Source: an uncultured Solirubrobacterales bacterium
GTDB lineage: Bacteria; Actinomycetota; Thermoleophilia; Solirubrobacterales; JACPNS01
Reading direction: 5' to 3'
Assembly (NCBI GenBank): GCA_937128795.1
Contig: CAKZMQ010000004.1
Coordinates: 1-52,570 of the forward strand
DNA length: 52,570 nt
Position 1 is the stretch's first letter. Each line of letters opens with the position of its first letter. Both the position numbers and the translations under genes were made by a program. The notes under the pieces were generated by a model. The model was not told the origin of the DNA, did not search any database, and saw only the letters and a list, made by a program, of their open reading frames with translations. Shown here piece by piece: positions 10,829 through 20,367 of this stretch.

Positions 10829-11956
10829 ATGCCAGTTAGCGATCCATACAAGGTGTTGGGCGTCGCGAAGAACGCCAGCGAGGGCGAGATCAAGAAGGCC
10901 TATCGCAAGCTGGCTCGCGAGTGGCATCCTGACCAGAACGCCGGGAACGCCGACGCAGAGGAGAAGTTCAAGGAGATCCAGGAGGCGTACGACGTAGTCG
11001 GAGATCCGAAGCGACGCAAGGAGTTCGACTCCGGCGGCCTGGGCGGAATGTTTGCCAACGGCAATCCGTTCGGAGCGGCGAAGGGCGCCAATCCATTCGG
11101 TGGCGGTGGCGTTCGATTCGAGAACCTGAGCGACATCCTCGGAGGCGTCGGAAACATGTTTGGCGGCAGTGGGCGCTCCCGTACACGCGTTGAACGCGGG
11201 CGCGACCTGGAGGCCTCGGTGGCGATCGGCTTCGACCAGTCGATCAAAGGCACGGAGGTGTCGGTTTCCGTCCCGCGTCGCGAGACCTGCGACACCTGTC
11301 ACGGCAACGGCGCAGCACCGGGCACCAGCCCCGAGACCTGCCCGCGCTGCGAGGGCAGCGGCATGGAATCGGTCGGTCAAGGCATGTTCTCGATCAGCCA
11401 ACCGTGCCAGCAATGCGGCGGCCGCGGCGTTATCGTGGAGAAGCCCTGCCCCAGGTGCAAGGGCGACGGCTCGGTCGCGCGCACGCGCAAGTTCCGCGTG
11501 AAGATTCCTGCCGGTGTACGCGAAGGCGCGAGAATCCGCGTCGCTGGAAAAGGCGAGGCCGGTGAGAGCGGTGGCGCACCGGGCGATCTCTATGTGATCG
11601 TTCACGTTGCGGAATCGCCCGTTTTCACGCGCCGCGGCGACAACCTCGAAGTAGCGGTACCGGTGACGATCACCGAGGCGATCCTCGGCGCGACGATCGA
11701 GGTACCGACGCTGGAGGGCAGCAAACAGATCAAGGTGCCTGCCGGAACCAAACCCGGCACGATCATTCGCCTGAAAGGCGAGGGCCCGGCCCACGCCAAG
11801 GGAACCGGCAACGGTGACCTGCGGTATCGCATCGACGTGCTGGTGCCGAACGCAAACGAACTTGCCAAGGAGCAACGCGATGCCGTCGAAGATCTCGCGA
11901 CGGTGCTGACCGAAAACCCACGCGCTGATCTGCTCTCGCAGTCGCGGAGGTCGTAA
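10829..11956 (+). CDS. dnaJ: co-chaperone DnaJ (Hsp40)
   Basis: This is a class A Hsp40 of 375 residues. The J domain (about 3-70) has the HPD tripeptide in REWHPDQN. A Gly/Phe region follows (GGMFANGNPFGAAKG). Four zinc-binding CxxCxGxG motifs follow (CDTCHGNG, CPRCEGSG, CQQCGGRG, CPRCKGDG), then the substrate-binding C-terminal domain ending in ENPRADLLSQSRRS. It stimulates DnaK ATPase and delivers clients. It starts 9 nt after grpE with a TAGGAG site and is followed at once by hspR. Confidence 0.95.
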   Translation: MPVSDPYKVLGVAKNASEGEIKKAYRKLAREWHPDQNAGNADAEEKFKEIQEAYDVVGDPKRRKEFDSGGLGGMFANGNPFGAAKGANPFGGGGVRFENLSDILGGVGNMFGGSGRSRTRVERGRDLEASVAIGFDQSIKGTEVSVSVPRRETCDTCHGNGAAPGTSPETCPRCEGSGMESVGQGMFSISQPCQQCGGRGVIVEKPCPRCKGDGSVARTRKFRVKIPAGVREGARIRVAGKGEAGESGGAPGDLYVIVHVAESPVFTRRGDNLEVAVPVTITEAILGATIEVPTLEGSKQIKVPAGTKPGTIIRLKGEGPAHAKGTGNGDLRYRIDVLVPNANELAKEQRDAVEDLATVLTENPRADLLSQSRRS

Positions 11957-11959
11957 CCG

Positions 11960-12418
11960 ATGAACGACGAGCAAAAGAACGCGCGACCACGCGACAGCCA
12001 GCGCCAGGGGCTTTACATGATCTCGGTCGCCGCATCGTTGGCCGGGGTGCACCCGCAGACATTGCGCGTCTACGAGCAGCGCCGCCTGATCCAGCCGACG
12101 CGTACTCCCAAGGGCACGCGTCTGTACAGCGACGCGAATGTCGAGACGCTTCGACGCATCCAGGAACTGACGGACGAAGGCATGAACCTTGCGGGAGTAG
12201 AGCGCGTGTTCGACATGGAGGCGCAGATCGCGCGGATGCGCCGGCGGATCGTCTCGCTCGAGCGCCAGCTCGAACAGACCCGCGCCGAGGCCCTGGCTGA
12301 GATCGACCGCATCCGCCGCGCCAACCGGGCCGAGCTCGTGCCGTACCGGCCGCCGCAGCCGACCCGCATCCCAGTGCGACGCGCGCCGGAAGATTCAACG
12401 GAATCAGAGACCCAGTAA
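11960..12418 (+). CDS. hspR: MerR-family heat-shock repressor HspR
   Basis: The 152-residue protein has an N-terminal MerR winged helix (YMISVAASLAGVHPQTLRVY, then EQRRLIQPTRTPKGTRLYSD) and a coiled-coil dimerisation helix at about 75-125. In Streptomyces and Mycobacterium, HspR represses the dnaK operon and clpB together with DnaK as co-repressor. Its position between dnaJ and clpB fits that role exactly. It starts 3 nt after dnaJ. Its operator here is probably not the classical HAIR sequence (see the dnaK upstream region). Confidence 0.9.
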   Translation: MNDEQKNARPRDSQRQGLYMISVAASLAGVHPQTLRVYEQRRLIQPTRTPKGTRLYSDANVETLRRIQELTDEGMNLAGVERVFDMEAQIARMRRRIVSLERQLEQTRAEALAEIDRIRRANRAELVPYRPPQPTRIPVRRAPEDSTESETQ

Positions 12419-12430
12419 GGAAGAACCCCG

Positions 12431-15070
12431 ATGAGACCAGACCGATTCACCATCAAATCCCAAGAGGCGATCGAAACCGCCCAGCGTTCGGCCGAGAGTC
12501 GCCGCAATCCGCAAGTCACCCCCAACCACCTGCTCGTTTCGTTGCTCGATCAGGCCGGCGGCATCGTCGTGCCCGTGCTCCAGAAACTCGGCGCCGACGC
12601 AACGGCCGTACGCGAACGCGCGCTGCGCACCATCGACGACCTACCCACGCTTGAAGGTGAGACCGGCGCCCAACCGACGCCCGCCAATGAACTGGTGGCG
12701 GTACTGCGCAAGGCAGAGGACGAGGCGCGCGACTTGGCCGACGAGTACATCAGCGTCGAACACCTGCTGCTTGCGTTGACATCGGTACCCGGCCAGCCCG
12801 CAGCCGACACATTGACGAGCTTTGGTGCGTCGCACGATGCGATAGTCGCGGCCTTGAAGGAGGTTCGCGGCTCACACCGCGTGACCGATCAGAACCCGGA
12901 GGAGAAATACCAAGCGCTTGAGAAGTACGGCGTCGACCTGACCGAGGCCGCCGAGGCCGGCAAGCTGGACCCGGTGATCGGGCGGGACGACGAAATTCGC
13001 CGCGTGATCCAGGTATTGAGTCGTCGCACGAAGAACAACCCGGTTCTGATCGGTGAACCGGGCGTTGGCAAGACGGCGATCGCCGAGGGCCTCGCGCAGC
13101 GGATCGTCTCGGGCGACGTACCGGAGTCGCTGCGCGACCGTCGCGTCGTGTCGCTGGACATAGGCGCTCTGATCGCAGGAGCGAAGTACCGCGGTGAATT
13201 CGAAGATCGCCTGAAGGCGGTGCTGAAGGAGATCCAGGAGGCCGAAGGCACTGTGATCCTCTTCATGGATGAACTGCACACGATCGTCGGTGCCGGCGGC
13301 GCGGAAGGCGCGGTCGACGCGGCGAACCTTCTGAAGCCGATGCTCGCGCGCGGAGAACTGCGCGCAGTCGGTGCCACCACGTTGGACGAGTACCGCAAGC
13401 ACATCGAGAAAGACGCAGCGTTGGAGCGTCGCTTTCAGCCGGTCTTTGTCGGCGAGCCGTCCGTAGAGGACACGATCGCGATCCTGCGCGGACTGAAGGA
13501 GAAGTACGAGATCCACCACGGCGTACGCATCCAGGACGGTGCGATCATCGCCGCTGCGACGCTCAGCCACCGCTACATCGCCGACCGCTTTCTTCCGGAC
13601 AAGGCGATCGACCTGATCGACGAGGCGACCAGTCGCCTGAGAATCGAGATCGATTCGCTACCGACCGAGATTGACGAGATCGAACGTCGGATCCAGCAGC
13701 TGATGATCGAGGAGCAGGCACTGAAGAAGGAGAGTGACGAGGCATCCGCCAAACGGCTGGAAACGCTGCGCGGTGAACTCGGCGAGTTGCAGGAGCAGTC
13801 GAACGAGATGAAGGCCCATTGGTCACTCGAACGCGACGCGATCGCGGCGATCCGTGAGACCAAGGAGGCGCTCGAGTCGGCGCACACCGAGATCGATCGC
13901 GCTGAACGCGGTGCTGACCTCGAACGTGCAGCAGAGCTCCGCTATGGCAGCATTCCCGAACTCGAATCACAGCTCGCCGAACAGGAGGCCAAACTGTCTG
14001 ACGTCCAAGCGGGTACGACCTTCCTCAAGGAAGAGGTCGACGAGGAGGACATCGCCGAGATCGTCGCCAAGTGGACCGGCATCCCCGTCAGTCGGATGAT
14101 GGAGGGCGAGGTCGAGAAGCTCGTCCAGATGGAGGACCGCCTTCACGATCGCGTGATCGGACAGGATGAGGCGATCAGCGCAGTCGCGAATGCGTTGCGT
14201 CGTTCTCGTGCGGGACTACAGGATCCCGATCGGCCGATCGGGTCTTTCCTCTTCCTCGGCCCGACGGGGGTGGGCAAGACAGAGTTGGCCCGCGCGCTCG
14301 CCGAATTCATGTTTGACAGCGAGCAGGCAATGGTGCGCCTGGACATGTCCGAGTACATGGAGAAGCACACCGTTGCCCGATTGGTCGGCGCACCACCTGG
14401 CTACGTCGGTTACGAAGAAGGCGGCCAGCTGACCGAAGCGGTTCGCCGTCGGCCTTACTCCGTAGTGCTTTTGGACGAGATCGAGAAGGCCCACCCCGAC
14501 GTCTTCAACGTGCTGCTGCAAGTGATGGACGACGGGCGCCTGACCGACGGTCAAGGCAGAACTGTGGACTTCAAGAACACGGTGCTGATAATGACCTCGA
14601 ACGTCGGCTCGCAGTACATCGTCGACGTCGAGACACAGGCAGAAGCGGCAGGGAAATCTGTCGAAGAGGGCGAGCAGAAGATGCGCGAGATGGTTGAGGG
14701 CGCACTCCGTGAGACCTTCAAGCCGGAGTTCCTGAACCGCGTCGACGACACGGTGATCTTCACGCGGCTCGACAAGTCGCAGCTGACTGCAATCGTCGAT
14801 ATTCAGGTCGAGCAACTGGTCGGCCGTGCTCGTGAGCACGGCATCGAGGTCGAGTTGACTGACGACGCGCGAACCCTGCTGGCCGATCTCGGCTACGACC
14901 CCGTGTACGGAGCTCGTCCGCTGAAGCGCGTGATCCAGAAGCGCCTGATCGACAAGCTCGCAATCGCGATGCTCGAGGGAGACTTCGTCGAGGGTGACAC
15001 GGTATATGTGGATGTCGCCGGCGGCGAGTTGCTGCTGAGCAAATCCAGCGTCGGCGAGGCGGTTGCCTGA
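12431..15070 (+). CDS. clpB: ATP-dependent disaggregase ClpB
   Basis: The 879-residue Hsp100 has a Clp_N domain (about 1-145), then AAA+ module 1 with Walker A GEPGVGKT and Walker [11 protein letters not shown]. The coiled-coil M domain at about 400-530 distinguishes ClpB from ClpA/ClpC. AAA+ module 2 has Walker A GPTGVGKT, Walker [15 protein letters not shown] and the pore loop GYVGYEEGG. It rescues aggregated proteins with DnaK-DnaJ-GrpE, which are encoded upstream. It starts 12 nt after hspR and is followed by a hairpin at 15,083. Confidence 0.96.
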   Translation: MRPDRFTIKSQEAIETAQRSAESRRNPQVTPNHLLVSLLDQAGGIVVPVLQKLGADATAVRERALRTIDDLPTLEGETGAQPTPANELVAVLRKAEDEARDLADEYISVEHLLLALTSVPGQPAADTLTSFGASHDAIVAALKEVRGSHRVTDQNPEEKYQALEKYGVDLTEAAEAGKLDPVIGRDDEIRRVIQVLSRRTKNNPVLIGEPGVGKTAIAEGLAQRIVSGDVPESLRDRRVVSLDIGALIAGAKYRGEFEDRLKAVLKEIQEAEGTVILFMDELHTIVGAGGAEGAVDAANLLKPMLARGELRAVGATTLDEYRKHIEKDAALERRFQPVFVGEPSVEDTIAILRGLKEKYEIHHGVRIQDGAIIAAATLSHRYIADRFLPDKAIDLIDEATSRLRIEIDSLPTEIDEIERRIQQLMIEEQALKKESDEASAKRLETLRGELGELQEQSNEMKAHWSLERDAIAAIRETKEALESAHTEIDRAERGADLERAAELRYGSIPELESQLAEQEAKLSDVQAGTTFLKEEVDEEDIAEIVAKWTGIPVSRMMEGEVEKLVQMEDRLHDRVIGQDEAISAVANALRRSRAGLQDPDRPIGSFLFLGPTGVGKTELARALAEFMFDSEQAMVRLDMSEYMEKHTVARLVGAPPGYVGYEEGGQLTEAVRRRPYSVVLLDEIEKAHPDVFNVLLQVMDDGRLTDGQGRTVDFKNTVLIMTSNVGSQYIVDVETQAEAAGKSVEEGEQKMREMVEGALRETFKPEFLNRVDDTVIFTRLDKSQLTAIVDIQVEQLVGRAREHGIEVELTDDARTLLADLGYDPVYGARPLKRVIQKRLIDKLAIAMLEGDFVEGDTVYVDVAGGELLLSKSSVGEAVA

Positions 15071-15082
15071 CACCAGTAACAG

Positions 15083-15110
15083 CTCGGCCCCGCCGCGAGG
15101 CGAGGCCGAG
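15083..15110. terminator. hairpin after clpB
   Basis: CTCGGCC-C-CGCC-GCGA-GGCG-A-GGCCGAG is an 11-bp GC stem with one mismatch and a GNRA-type loop. It starts 12 nt after the clpB stop and is probably the end of the heat-shock transcript. No U-run follows. It may also serve the leftward small gene at 15,128-15,247. Confidence 0.5.
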
Positions 15111-15127
15111 AGAACAGATTCCGCCGT

Positions 15128-15247
15128 CTAGAGAAAGTCGGCGCGAAAGCCGCCTACGTCGAATGCGGCCACCAGGACGAGTAGTGACGAAATGGCCAGC
15201 GTCGTACGAAATGCCGTGCGCGCTGAGAGTGCCGAGATGCGCTCCAT
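15128..15247 (-). CDS. possible 39-residue single-span membrane peptide
   Basis: A short open frame starts with ATG at 15,247, preceded by AAGGAG with 7-nt spacing, and ends with TAG. The product has a basic N-terminus (MERISALSARTAFR) and a hydrophobic segment (LAISSLLVLVAAF), so it would be a membrane or signal-like peptide. It lies between the clpB terminator hairpin and the RCC1 gene, on the RCC1 strand. Nothing similar is recognised. The strong ribosome site and hydrophobic segment support it; its small size argues for caution. Confidence 0.35.
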   Translation of the reverse strand: MERISALSARTAFRTTLAISSLLVLVAAFDVGGFRADFL

Positions 15248-15345
15248 CACATGGCTCCTTATTCAGTTTTGACCCCGAGGCAGAATTCCGAGATGTCAGA
15301 TTTCCGAGATGCCTCGGTCCCACAATCCGATACGGCGGGAGCGAT

Positions 15346-15401
15346 AAAGGGGATCCTCCAGATCCGTCGGTGCAGGATACCGCGGATGGAGAATCCCCTT
15401 T
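15346..15401. terminator. long hairpin downstream of RCC1 gene 2
   Basis: AAAGGGGATCCTCCA (15,346-15,360) pairs with TGGAGAATCCCCTTT (15,387-15,401), 14 of 15 positions, across a 26-nt loop. On the minus strand it lies 67 nt after the RCC1 stop and upstream of the 39-residue frame. It may therefore end the RCC1 transcript or structure the small gene's leader. The rest of 15,248-15,468 shows only a second weaker hairpin (GACC-GAGGCA with TGCCTCGGGGTC, minus strand) and no convincing gene. Confidence 0.4.
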
Positions 15402-15468
15402 CCGCATCGCCGCGTCGGCGATCTGCCGGGGAGCATGCCCGCGCGACTAGCTCACGCGGGTCGTCTCG

Positions 15469-17016
15469 CTACTTACCTGTGAAGGTCTGGGTGAACTTCG
15501 CGGCCGGGAGCCGTATGTTGCCTCTGAAACTCGAGCGGATGTAGATGTTGCCGGTGCTCACGCTGTTCGAGATTCCGTTCACCCGCAGCGACGCGACGCA
15601 TTTTGTGCCGGACACGCGTAGTTTCGCGCGTATGCCCTTTCTGCGTGTGACGCCGCCCTGAGTCACGCTGACCGTGGAAATGGTCGAGCCGACGCAGCGC
15701 TTGTCCAGGAAACCGGGAACCGGCGGGCGCACCACGAACAGGCCGACGAAGTTGGTACGGCCATTGCCCTTCTCCAACTTCACGCGGGCGTAGGAAGGCC
15801 CGGCCGGCGGGGCGATGGCTACCGGCAGCAGCGAGTTCGTACGCGTGTTGTTGCCGAGCTGACCTCGGTCGTTTCGACCCCAGCAGCGGATCGACTGGTC
15901 GTCGAGACGAGCGCAGGTGTGGTTGCCACCGGCAGTGAGCCCGATCGCCGGGCGCGGCAGACCCGCGACCGTCACTGGCTTGGTCGCATTCGTGGTGTTG
16001 CCGTTTCCGAGCTGTCCGTAGGTGTTGGCACCCCAGCAACGAACGCTGCCGTTTCCGAGAAGTGCGCAACTGTGCGCGATCCCCGTACTGATTTCCTTGG
16101 CATTGCCAGCCAGGTCTTCGACCTTCGTGGCACCCTTGAACGCTGAGATCGTGCCGTCGCCGATCTGCCCGAAGTTGTTGGCGCCCCAGCAGTAAACGTC
16201 GCCGTTGGCGCGGTTTCCGCATGTGTGGTCAGTGCTGCTGGCGATCTGCTGGATGTCGTTGTTGAGGTTCGGTACGTCTACTGGCTGGTTGGACGACGGA
16301 GCGGCGTTTGCGGGCGTGCCCAGCTGCCGAGTGTTGTTGGCGCCCCAGCACTTGACGTTCTTGTTGGCCATCAGGGCGCAGCTGTGGTTGTGACCGGCGA
16401 CGACCTGCTCTGCCGTGGTGCCGGCATTCTGGGCCGTGATGACGCTCACCGGGACGGGAATGTTCGAGTTCGCGTTTGCGCCGTTGCCGAGTTGCCCACT
16501 GGCTCCGGCACCTTGGCACTTGACCGTCTTGTTGGCCTCCATGAAGCAAATGTGCCGTTGACCGGTCGCCTGGTTGGTCGGCGGGAACCACACGCTCGCC
16601 ATCCTGGCTGCCGTTTGCGCCGAACCGGCGTTCTTACCTGTTTTGGCCGCACCCAGAGCGCTCTGAGCGTTGTTGCCCCAGCAACGAATCGTTCCGAACG
16701 TGAGGAAGGCGCAGGCGGAGTCGTATCCCGTGGAGAGTCCAACTGGGATTCCGTTGAGCGCATTGACCGGGATCGGCTGCAGTGCGTAGGTGAGGTTGTT
16801 GTCGCCGATACCGAGCTGACGGCTGATGTTCGATCCCCAGCAGTAGACCTTTTTGTTCGCCTGGATCGCGCAGGTGTTCGCGGCGCCTGCGGAGAGGTTC
16901 GGGTTGTTGACTTCGGCCTTTGCCGCAGTCGGCGTCAGAGCAACGGCAATTGCGGCTGCTGCGATGGCGACGACAAGAAAGAGATTGGTGTTGCGGTTGC
17001 TGCGTGAGGCGATCAT
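15469..17016 (-). CDS. secreted RCC1-repeat beta-propeller protein (2)
   Basis: The 515-residue protein has a signal peptide (hydrophobic stretch about 11-27, likely cleavage after TAAKA). It has about seven RCC1 repeats with the core YCWGSN/RCWGNN/KCWGAN, each with two Cys and an NxxxQLG turn. A C-terminal domain of about 120 residues begins near PSYARVKLEKG, contains two more Cys and ends TQTFTGK. It shares design but little sequence with the RCC1 protein at 6,153-7,826, and the C-terminal domains differ. Its function is unknown; binding at the cell surface is inference. A 20-bp tandem repeat lies just upstream. Confidence 0.82.
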   Translation of the reverse strand: MIASRSNRNTNLFLVVAIAAAAIAVALTPTAAKAEVNNPNLSAGAANTCAIQANKKVYCWGSNISRQLGIGDNNLTYALQPIPVNALNGIPVGLSTGYDSACAFLTFGTIRCWGNNAQSALGAAKTGKNAGSAQTAARMASVWFPPTNQATGQRHICFMEANKTVKCQGAGASGQLGNGANANSNIPVPVSVITAQNAGTTAEQVVAGHNHSCALMANKNVKCWGANNTRQLGTPANAAPSSNQPVDVPNLNNDIQQIASSTDHTCGNRANGDVYCWGANNFGQIGDGTISAFKGATKVEDLAGNAKEISTGIAHSCALLGNGSVRCWGANTYGQLGNGNTTNATKPVTVAGLPRPAIGLTAGGNHTCARLDDQSIRCWGRNDRGQLGNNTRTNSLLPVAIAPPAGPSYARVKLEKGNGRTNFVGLFVVRPPVPGFLDKRCVGSTISTVSVTQGGVTRRKGIRAKLRVSGTKCVASLRVNGISNSVSTGNIYIRSSFRGNIRLPAAKFTQTFTGK

Positions 17017-17060
17017 CAGATCGCTACCCCCTTGATGGCTGCTCTGATCGGTTCGAGGTT

Positions 17061-17120
17061 CGCTCGAATCGGTTTCGTGCCGATCGAGACTGTTTTGTGT
17101 CGATCGAAAATGGTTTGCGT
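17061..17120. repeat. three tandem 20-bp imperfect repeats
   Basis: The units are CGCTCGAATCGGTTTCGTGC, CGATCGAGACTGTTTTGTGT and CGATCGAAAATGGTTTGCGT, in exact 20-bp register. Units 2 and 3 match at 16 of 20 positions. They lie 45-104 bp upstream of the leftward RCC1 start, where a promoter is expected. They could be iterated binding sites for a regulator. The remaining 17,121-17,320 shows no gene. Confidence 0.55.
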
Positions 17121-17320
17121 TTGCGTCGGGTAGTTGGACGAGTTGTTCCCGACATACCCATTAACCGCCGGAAATCAACAAGGTCGCGGTTCGGTGCAAG
17201 AAAGTTTCCCGCTCAAGATCGCCTCTTCTTCGAAATTGCGACCGCGTAGACCGAGCATCGTGCGAGCGCGATAGATTTGCTCCATCAACTCTGACCAGCG
17301 TTAGACCACAGGAGCACGCG

Positions 17321-17602
17321 ATGCCGACTTACATCATGTACGCAAAACTGACCACCGAGGGCGTGCGCACGATCAAGGAGAATCCGAAGCGGATTCTCGA
17401 GGTCAACGAAGAGGTTCAGGCACTCGGCATCGAAGTGCTCTCGCAGTACGCGTCGCTTGGCCCGTACCACTTCATCAGCATCGTCGAGGCCCCGAACGAG
17501 CAGGCGATCGCGAAGGCCGCGATCGAACTGGGTTCGCGCGGCACCGCGCAGTACGAGATCGTTCCGGCGGTCTCGGTCGACAATTTGATCGAGTCCTTCT
17601 AG
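17321..17602 (+). CDS. GYD-domain protein
   Basis: This 93-residue cytoplasmic protein is of the GYD family (alpha-beta ferredoxin-like fold), with MPTYIMYAKLTTEGVRTIKE at the start and the conserved middle YASLGPYHFISIVEAPNEQA. Family members are small and have no settled function. The start is fixed by an AGGAG site before the ATG (CACAGGAGCACGCGATG). It lies 21 nt upstream of purD and is probably co-transcribed with it. Confidence 0.8.
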   Translation: MPTYIMYAKLTTEGVRTIKENPKRILEVNEEVQALGIEVLSQYASLGPYHFISIVEAPNEQAIAKAAIELGSRGTAQYEIVPAVSVDNLIESF

Positions 17603-17623
17603 CTCGCTGCGGCAGGTGTCGCA

Positions 17624-18898
17624 ATGAAGGTTCTGGTCGTCGGATCTGGCGGTCGTGAGCACGCGATCGTGCGGGCGCTGGCTCGCACATGGAGTGGCGA
17701 CGGTGAGTTGGAGATTCTCTGCGCGCCGGGCAATCCGGGAATCGAGCTCGACGCTCGTTGTGTTCCAGATGTCGGTGGTGAGGATCTGCCGGCGCTTGTC
17801 GAACTTGCCAAACGTGAAGCGGTTGATCTCGTGGCGGTCGGCCCCGAGGTACCGCTGGTCGACGGGCTTGTTGACGAGTTGGCCGCCGTTGGTGTCAAGG
17901 CCTTCGGTCCCTCGCGCGCAGCGGCGCAGCTGGAGGGTTCGAAGATCTTCTGCAAGGAGGTTCTGAACGCCGCAAAGGTGCCGACTGCGAAGCACGCCGT
18001 GATCCGCTCGAAGGACGAGGCTTTGGCCCACGCAGCGAACGCGAACTACCCAGCCGTGTTCAAGAGCGACGGACTCGCTGCCGGCAAGGGCGTGATCATC
18101 TGCAAGGACGAGCGGGCCGCGAAAGCTGCGATCGACGCGTACTTCGTTGATCAGCGCTTCGGCGCGACCGACGTGATCCTTGAGGAGTTCCTCGATGGAG
18201 TGGAGGTCTCACTACTCGCGATCTGCGACGGCGAGCGGGCGTATTCGCTCGTCCCGGCGCGCGACTTCAAGCGCATCTTTGACAACGACGAAGGGCCGAA
18301 CACCGGTGGCATGGGCGCATTTTCTCCCGTCCCAGAGGTACCGAAAGGGCAGATCGCCGAACTTTCGGAGCAAGTTCACCAGCCAATCGTGGACGAGATG
18401 AAGCGCCGCGGTGCGCCCTTCCACGGAGTGCTCTACGCGGGGCTGATGCTCACGCCGAACGGCGTCAAGGTGCTGGAGTACAACACGCGATTCGGCGACC
18501 CCGAGACGCAGGCATTGCTGCCGCGCCTCGAATCGGATTTGACCGCGCTGATGCTGGCGAGTGTCACGGCTGGCGGCCTCGCCGGACGGCAAATCAAGTT
18601 TTCTGAAGACCGATCTGTAACGCTGACGCTTGCCTCCGCCGGCTACCCCGAGTCGTCGAGCAAGGGTGACGTGATCGACGGGCTCGAATCGGTACCCGAT
18701 GGCATCGAGGTGACGCACGCCGGTACCGCGCGGAACGCCGAAGGTGACATCGTCACGGCCGGCGGCCGTGTGCTCAACGTGACCGCACTCGGCTCGTCGG
18801 TTCCCGAGGCGCGCACGGCCGCATATGACGCAGCTGCGGGGATTGATTTCGAAGGCATGCAGCTGCGATCTGACATCGCGGCGGGGATCGACCTCTGA
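17624..18898 (+). CDS. purD: phosphoribosylamine-glycine ligase
   Basis: The 424-residue ATP-grasp enzyme joins glycine to phosphoribosylamine in step 2 of de novo purine synthesis. It has the N-terminal [15 protein letters not shown], the ATP-grasp core [15 protein letters not shown], the conserved [13 protein letters not shown], and the metal-binding [13 protein letters not shown]. Length is normal. It is the first purine gene of a dispersed cluster that continues to 43,955. Confidence 0.96.
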   Translation: MKVLVVGSGGREHAIVRALARTWSGDGELEILCAPGNPGIELDARCVPDVGGEDLPALVELAKREAVDLVAVGPEVPLVDGLVDELAAVGVKAFGPSRAAAQLEGSKIFCKEVLNAAKVPTAKHAVIRSKDEALAHAANANYPAVFKSDGLAAGKGVIICKDERAAKAAIDAYFVDQRFGATDVILEEFLDGVEVSLLAICDGERAYSLVPARDFKRIFDNDEGPNTGGMGAFSPVPEVPKGQIAELSEQVHQPIVDEMKRRGAPFHGVLYAGLMLTPNGVKVLEYNTRFGDPETQALLPRLESDLTALMLASVTAGGLAGRQIKFSEDRSVTLTLASAGYPESSSKGDVIDGLESVPDGIEVTHAGTARNAEGDIVTAGGRVLNVTALGSSVPEARTAAYDAAAGIDFEGMQLRSDIAAGIDL

Positions 18899-19013
18899 GT
18901 CTCGTCGCAAGCGGGATTCCGAGCGATCGTGTGGAATCACTGAGCTGATGGCGCGGCGGCGAATTTTCCGGCAGACTAGGAGCGTGCCGCCGGCTCGATC
19001 ACGACCGCGAGGC

Positions 19014-19523
19014 ATGCGCTCAACGGCCGACTCAACGGAGACTCCGATCGACGCGACCACTCCCGCCGGCGTGCTGACGCCGGAAACCGAAACCCAACTC
19101 GAAGAGATCGACATGCGCGACGCGCCCCTGGTTGGCGTGGTGATGGGTGCCGAGAGCGATCGCGTGGTCATGGAAGCCGCCATCACCGAGTTGACCGAAC
19201 GCGGCATCAGCTTTGAAGAGACAGTCGTCTCTGCCCACCGCGATCCCGACCGAGTTCGCGAGTATGCACGCGGTGCCCGGTCGCGTGGCATCAAGGTGAT
19301 CATTGCGGGTGCCGGACTGGCTGCTGCGCTTCCCGGTTCGATCGCGTCGCACACGGATCTACCCGTCATCGGCGTCCCGATCCGTTCTGAGAACGCCGTC
19401 AGCGGCGGGCTCGACGCACTGCTATCGATCGCTCAGTCACCCGCTGGCGTTCCAGTCGCCTGCGTAGCCATCAACGGCGCGCAGAACGCGGCGATACTCG
19501 CAGCGCGAATTCTGTTCAGCTGA
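19014..19523 (+). CDS. purE: PurE-type AIR carboxylase / N5-CAIR mutase
   Basis: The protein (169 residues from this start) carries the PurE core [19 protein letters not shown] and [14 protein letters not shown], then GVPI. It moves or adds the carboxyl group on aminoimidazole ribonucleotide. Two starts are possible: ATG 19,014, with a Thr/Glu-rich leader of 33 residues whose codon use looks coding, or ATG 19,113, directly before the conserved core. The usual GGAAHLPG motif here reads GLAAALPG (His to Ala), and no purK is seen in the window, so the reaction type is open. Confidence 0.85.
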   Translation: MRSTADSTETPIDATTPAGVLTPETETQLEEIDMRDAPLVGVVMGAESDRVVMEAAITELTERGISFEETVVSAHRDPDRVREYARGARSRGIKVIIAGAGLAAALPGSIASHTDLPVIGVPIRSENAVSGGLDALLSIAQSPAGVPVACVAINGAQNAAILAARILFS

Positions 19524-19561
19524 GTTTCAGCGCAACCTCGCGCAACACTCGGCGATTCTGG

Positions 19562-19592
19562 TCCTGCCCTCGCCCGGCGGGCGAGGGCAGGA
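19562..19592. repeat. REP-like palindrome, copy 2
   Basis: This inverted repeat has 14-bp arms (TCCTGCCCTCGCCC) around the loop GGC. It lies 39 bp after purE and 155 bp before the RAYT gene, in the same family as copies at 430, 19,621 and 20,368. It may also terminate purE transcription. Confidence 0.8.
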
Positions 19593-19620
19593 GGTGTCTC
19601 GGTGCTGGAAAGGGCATTTC

Positions 19621-19651
19621 TGGTCCCACCCTCGCCCGTCGGGCGAGGGCA
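19621..19651. repeat. REP-like palindrome, copy 3
   Basis: The core CCCTCGCCC-GTC-GGGCGAGGG is at 19,629-19,649. The 31 bp here match 20,368-20,398 at 30 of 31 positions in the same orientation, so the pair are direct repeats flanking the transposase gene. Confidence 0.8.
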
Positions 19652-19747
19652 AGAGCTGTTCTGCTGTCACTTCCGCGTGGGTGAATCGTTTCTAGATTGT
19701 CGGAAAACGGTCTTGAATCGCAACACGCTGCGCTGTGAACTGAATGA

Positions 19748-20344
19748 ATGCCACGCCTCAACACTCGCGACCGAGAGACCCCCGGAACTTTTCACGTCTA
19801 CAACCAAACGCCTGACAGACGGCCTGCATTTATCGACGACGCCGATCGCGACGTATTTCTCGACATCCTCAAGCGTCATTTGGGCAAATCGTCTGTCGGC
19901 GGCCGCGCGGACCGTAAGTGTCGATCGATCGAAGGCGTTGAATTGCTCGGCTTCAACCTGATGACAACCCACTTCCACTTGATTCTGTGGCAGAAACAAC
20001 GGTTTGCAATCGCGAGGTTGATGAACGTTGTGTTGGCCAGATACGTCCGATATTTCAACCGGCGCCACGGGAAGTCGGGGCCGATGTTTCGCGGTGAGTA
20101 TCGCGCCAAACGAATCAGGAACAAGAAGCAGTTTCGATGGACTGTCGTATACGTGCTCGACAATCATCCGGACGGAGTTGACTACCGCTACTCGAGCCAC
20201 CGCTACTTCGCTGCCGTCGATGACTCTCCCAGCTGGCTGAACGCCTCGGCCACACTGACAGGCGTTGGCGGGATAGATGCGTACCTCGACCTGCTCGAGC
20301 TGCGCGAGAACCGCGCTCAGATCAACGCCGAACTTTTCGGATGA
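19748..20344 (+). mobile_element. REP-associated tyrosine transposase (RAYT), Y1 HUH family
   Basis: The 198-residue protein has the RAYT/IS200-like fold: start GTFHVYNQTPDRRPAF, the metal-binding HUH motif in MTTHFHLIL (about residue 77), the helix LMNVVLARYVRYFNRRHGKS with GPMFRGEYRAKRI, and the catalytic Tyr in VVYVLDNHPDGVDY (about 137). RAYTs are single-domain nickases that act on REP palindromes. REP-like palindromes flank this gene on both sides and one lies 19 kb away. No tnpB is present. The gene looks intact. Confidence 0.88.
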
Positions 20345-20367
20345 AAGGAGTTTCCGACTCACGTCTA

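Noticed and set aside
10361..12052. 563-codon open frame antisense to grpE, dnaJ and hspR
   Set aside because: It spans three well-supported genes on the other strand and reads as a His/Arg/Asp-rich low-information protein, a typical GC shadow.
12872..15073. Long antisense frames opposite clpB
   Set aside because: The sense strand encodes an intact ClpB with all motifs; the antisense products show no family features.
15163..15544. Rightward open frames between clpB and the RCC1 gene
   Set aside because: They run through hairpins and into the 3' end of the leftward RCC1 gene, and their products are basic and low in complexity.
19748..20344. IS200/IS605-type insertion sequence
   Set aside because: The Y1 enzyme is of the RAYT type with REP palindromes, and there is no tnpB or IS605-like end structure.
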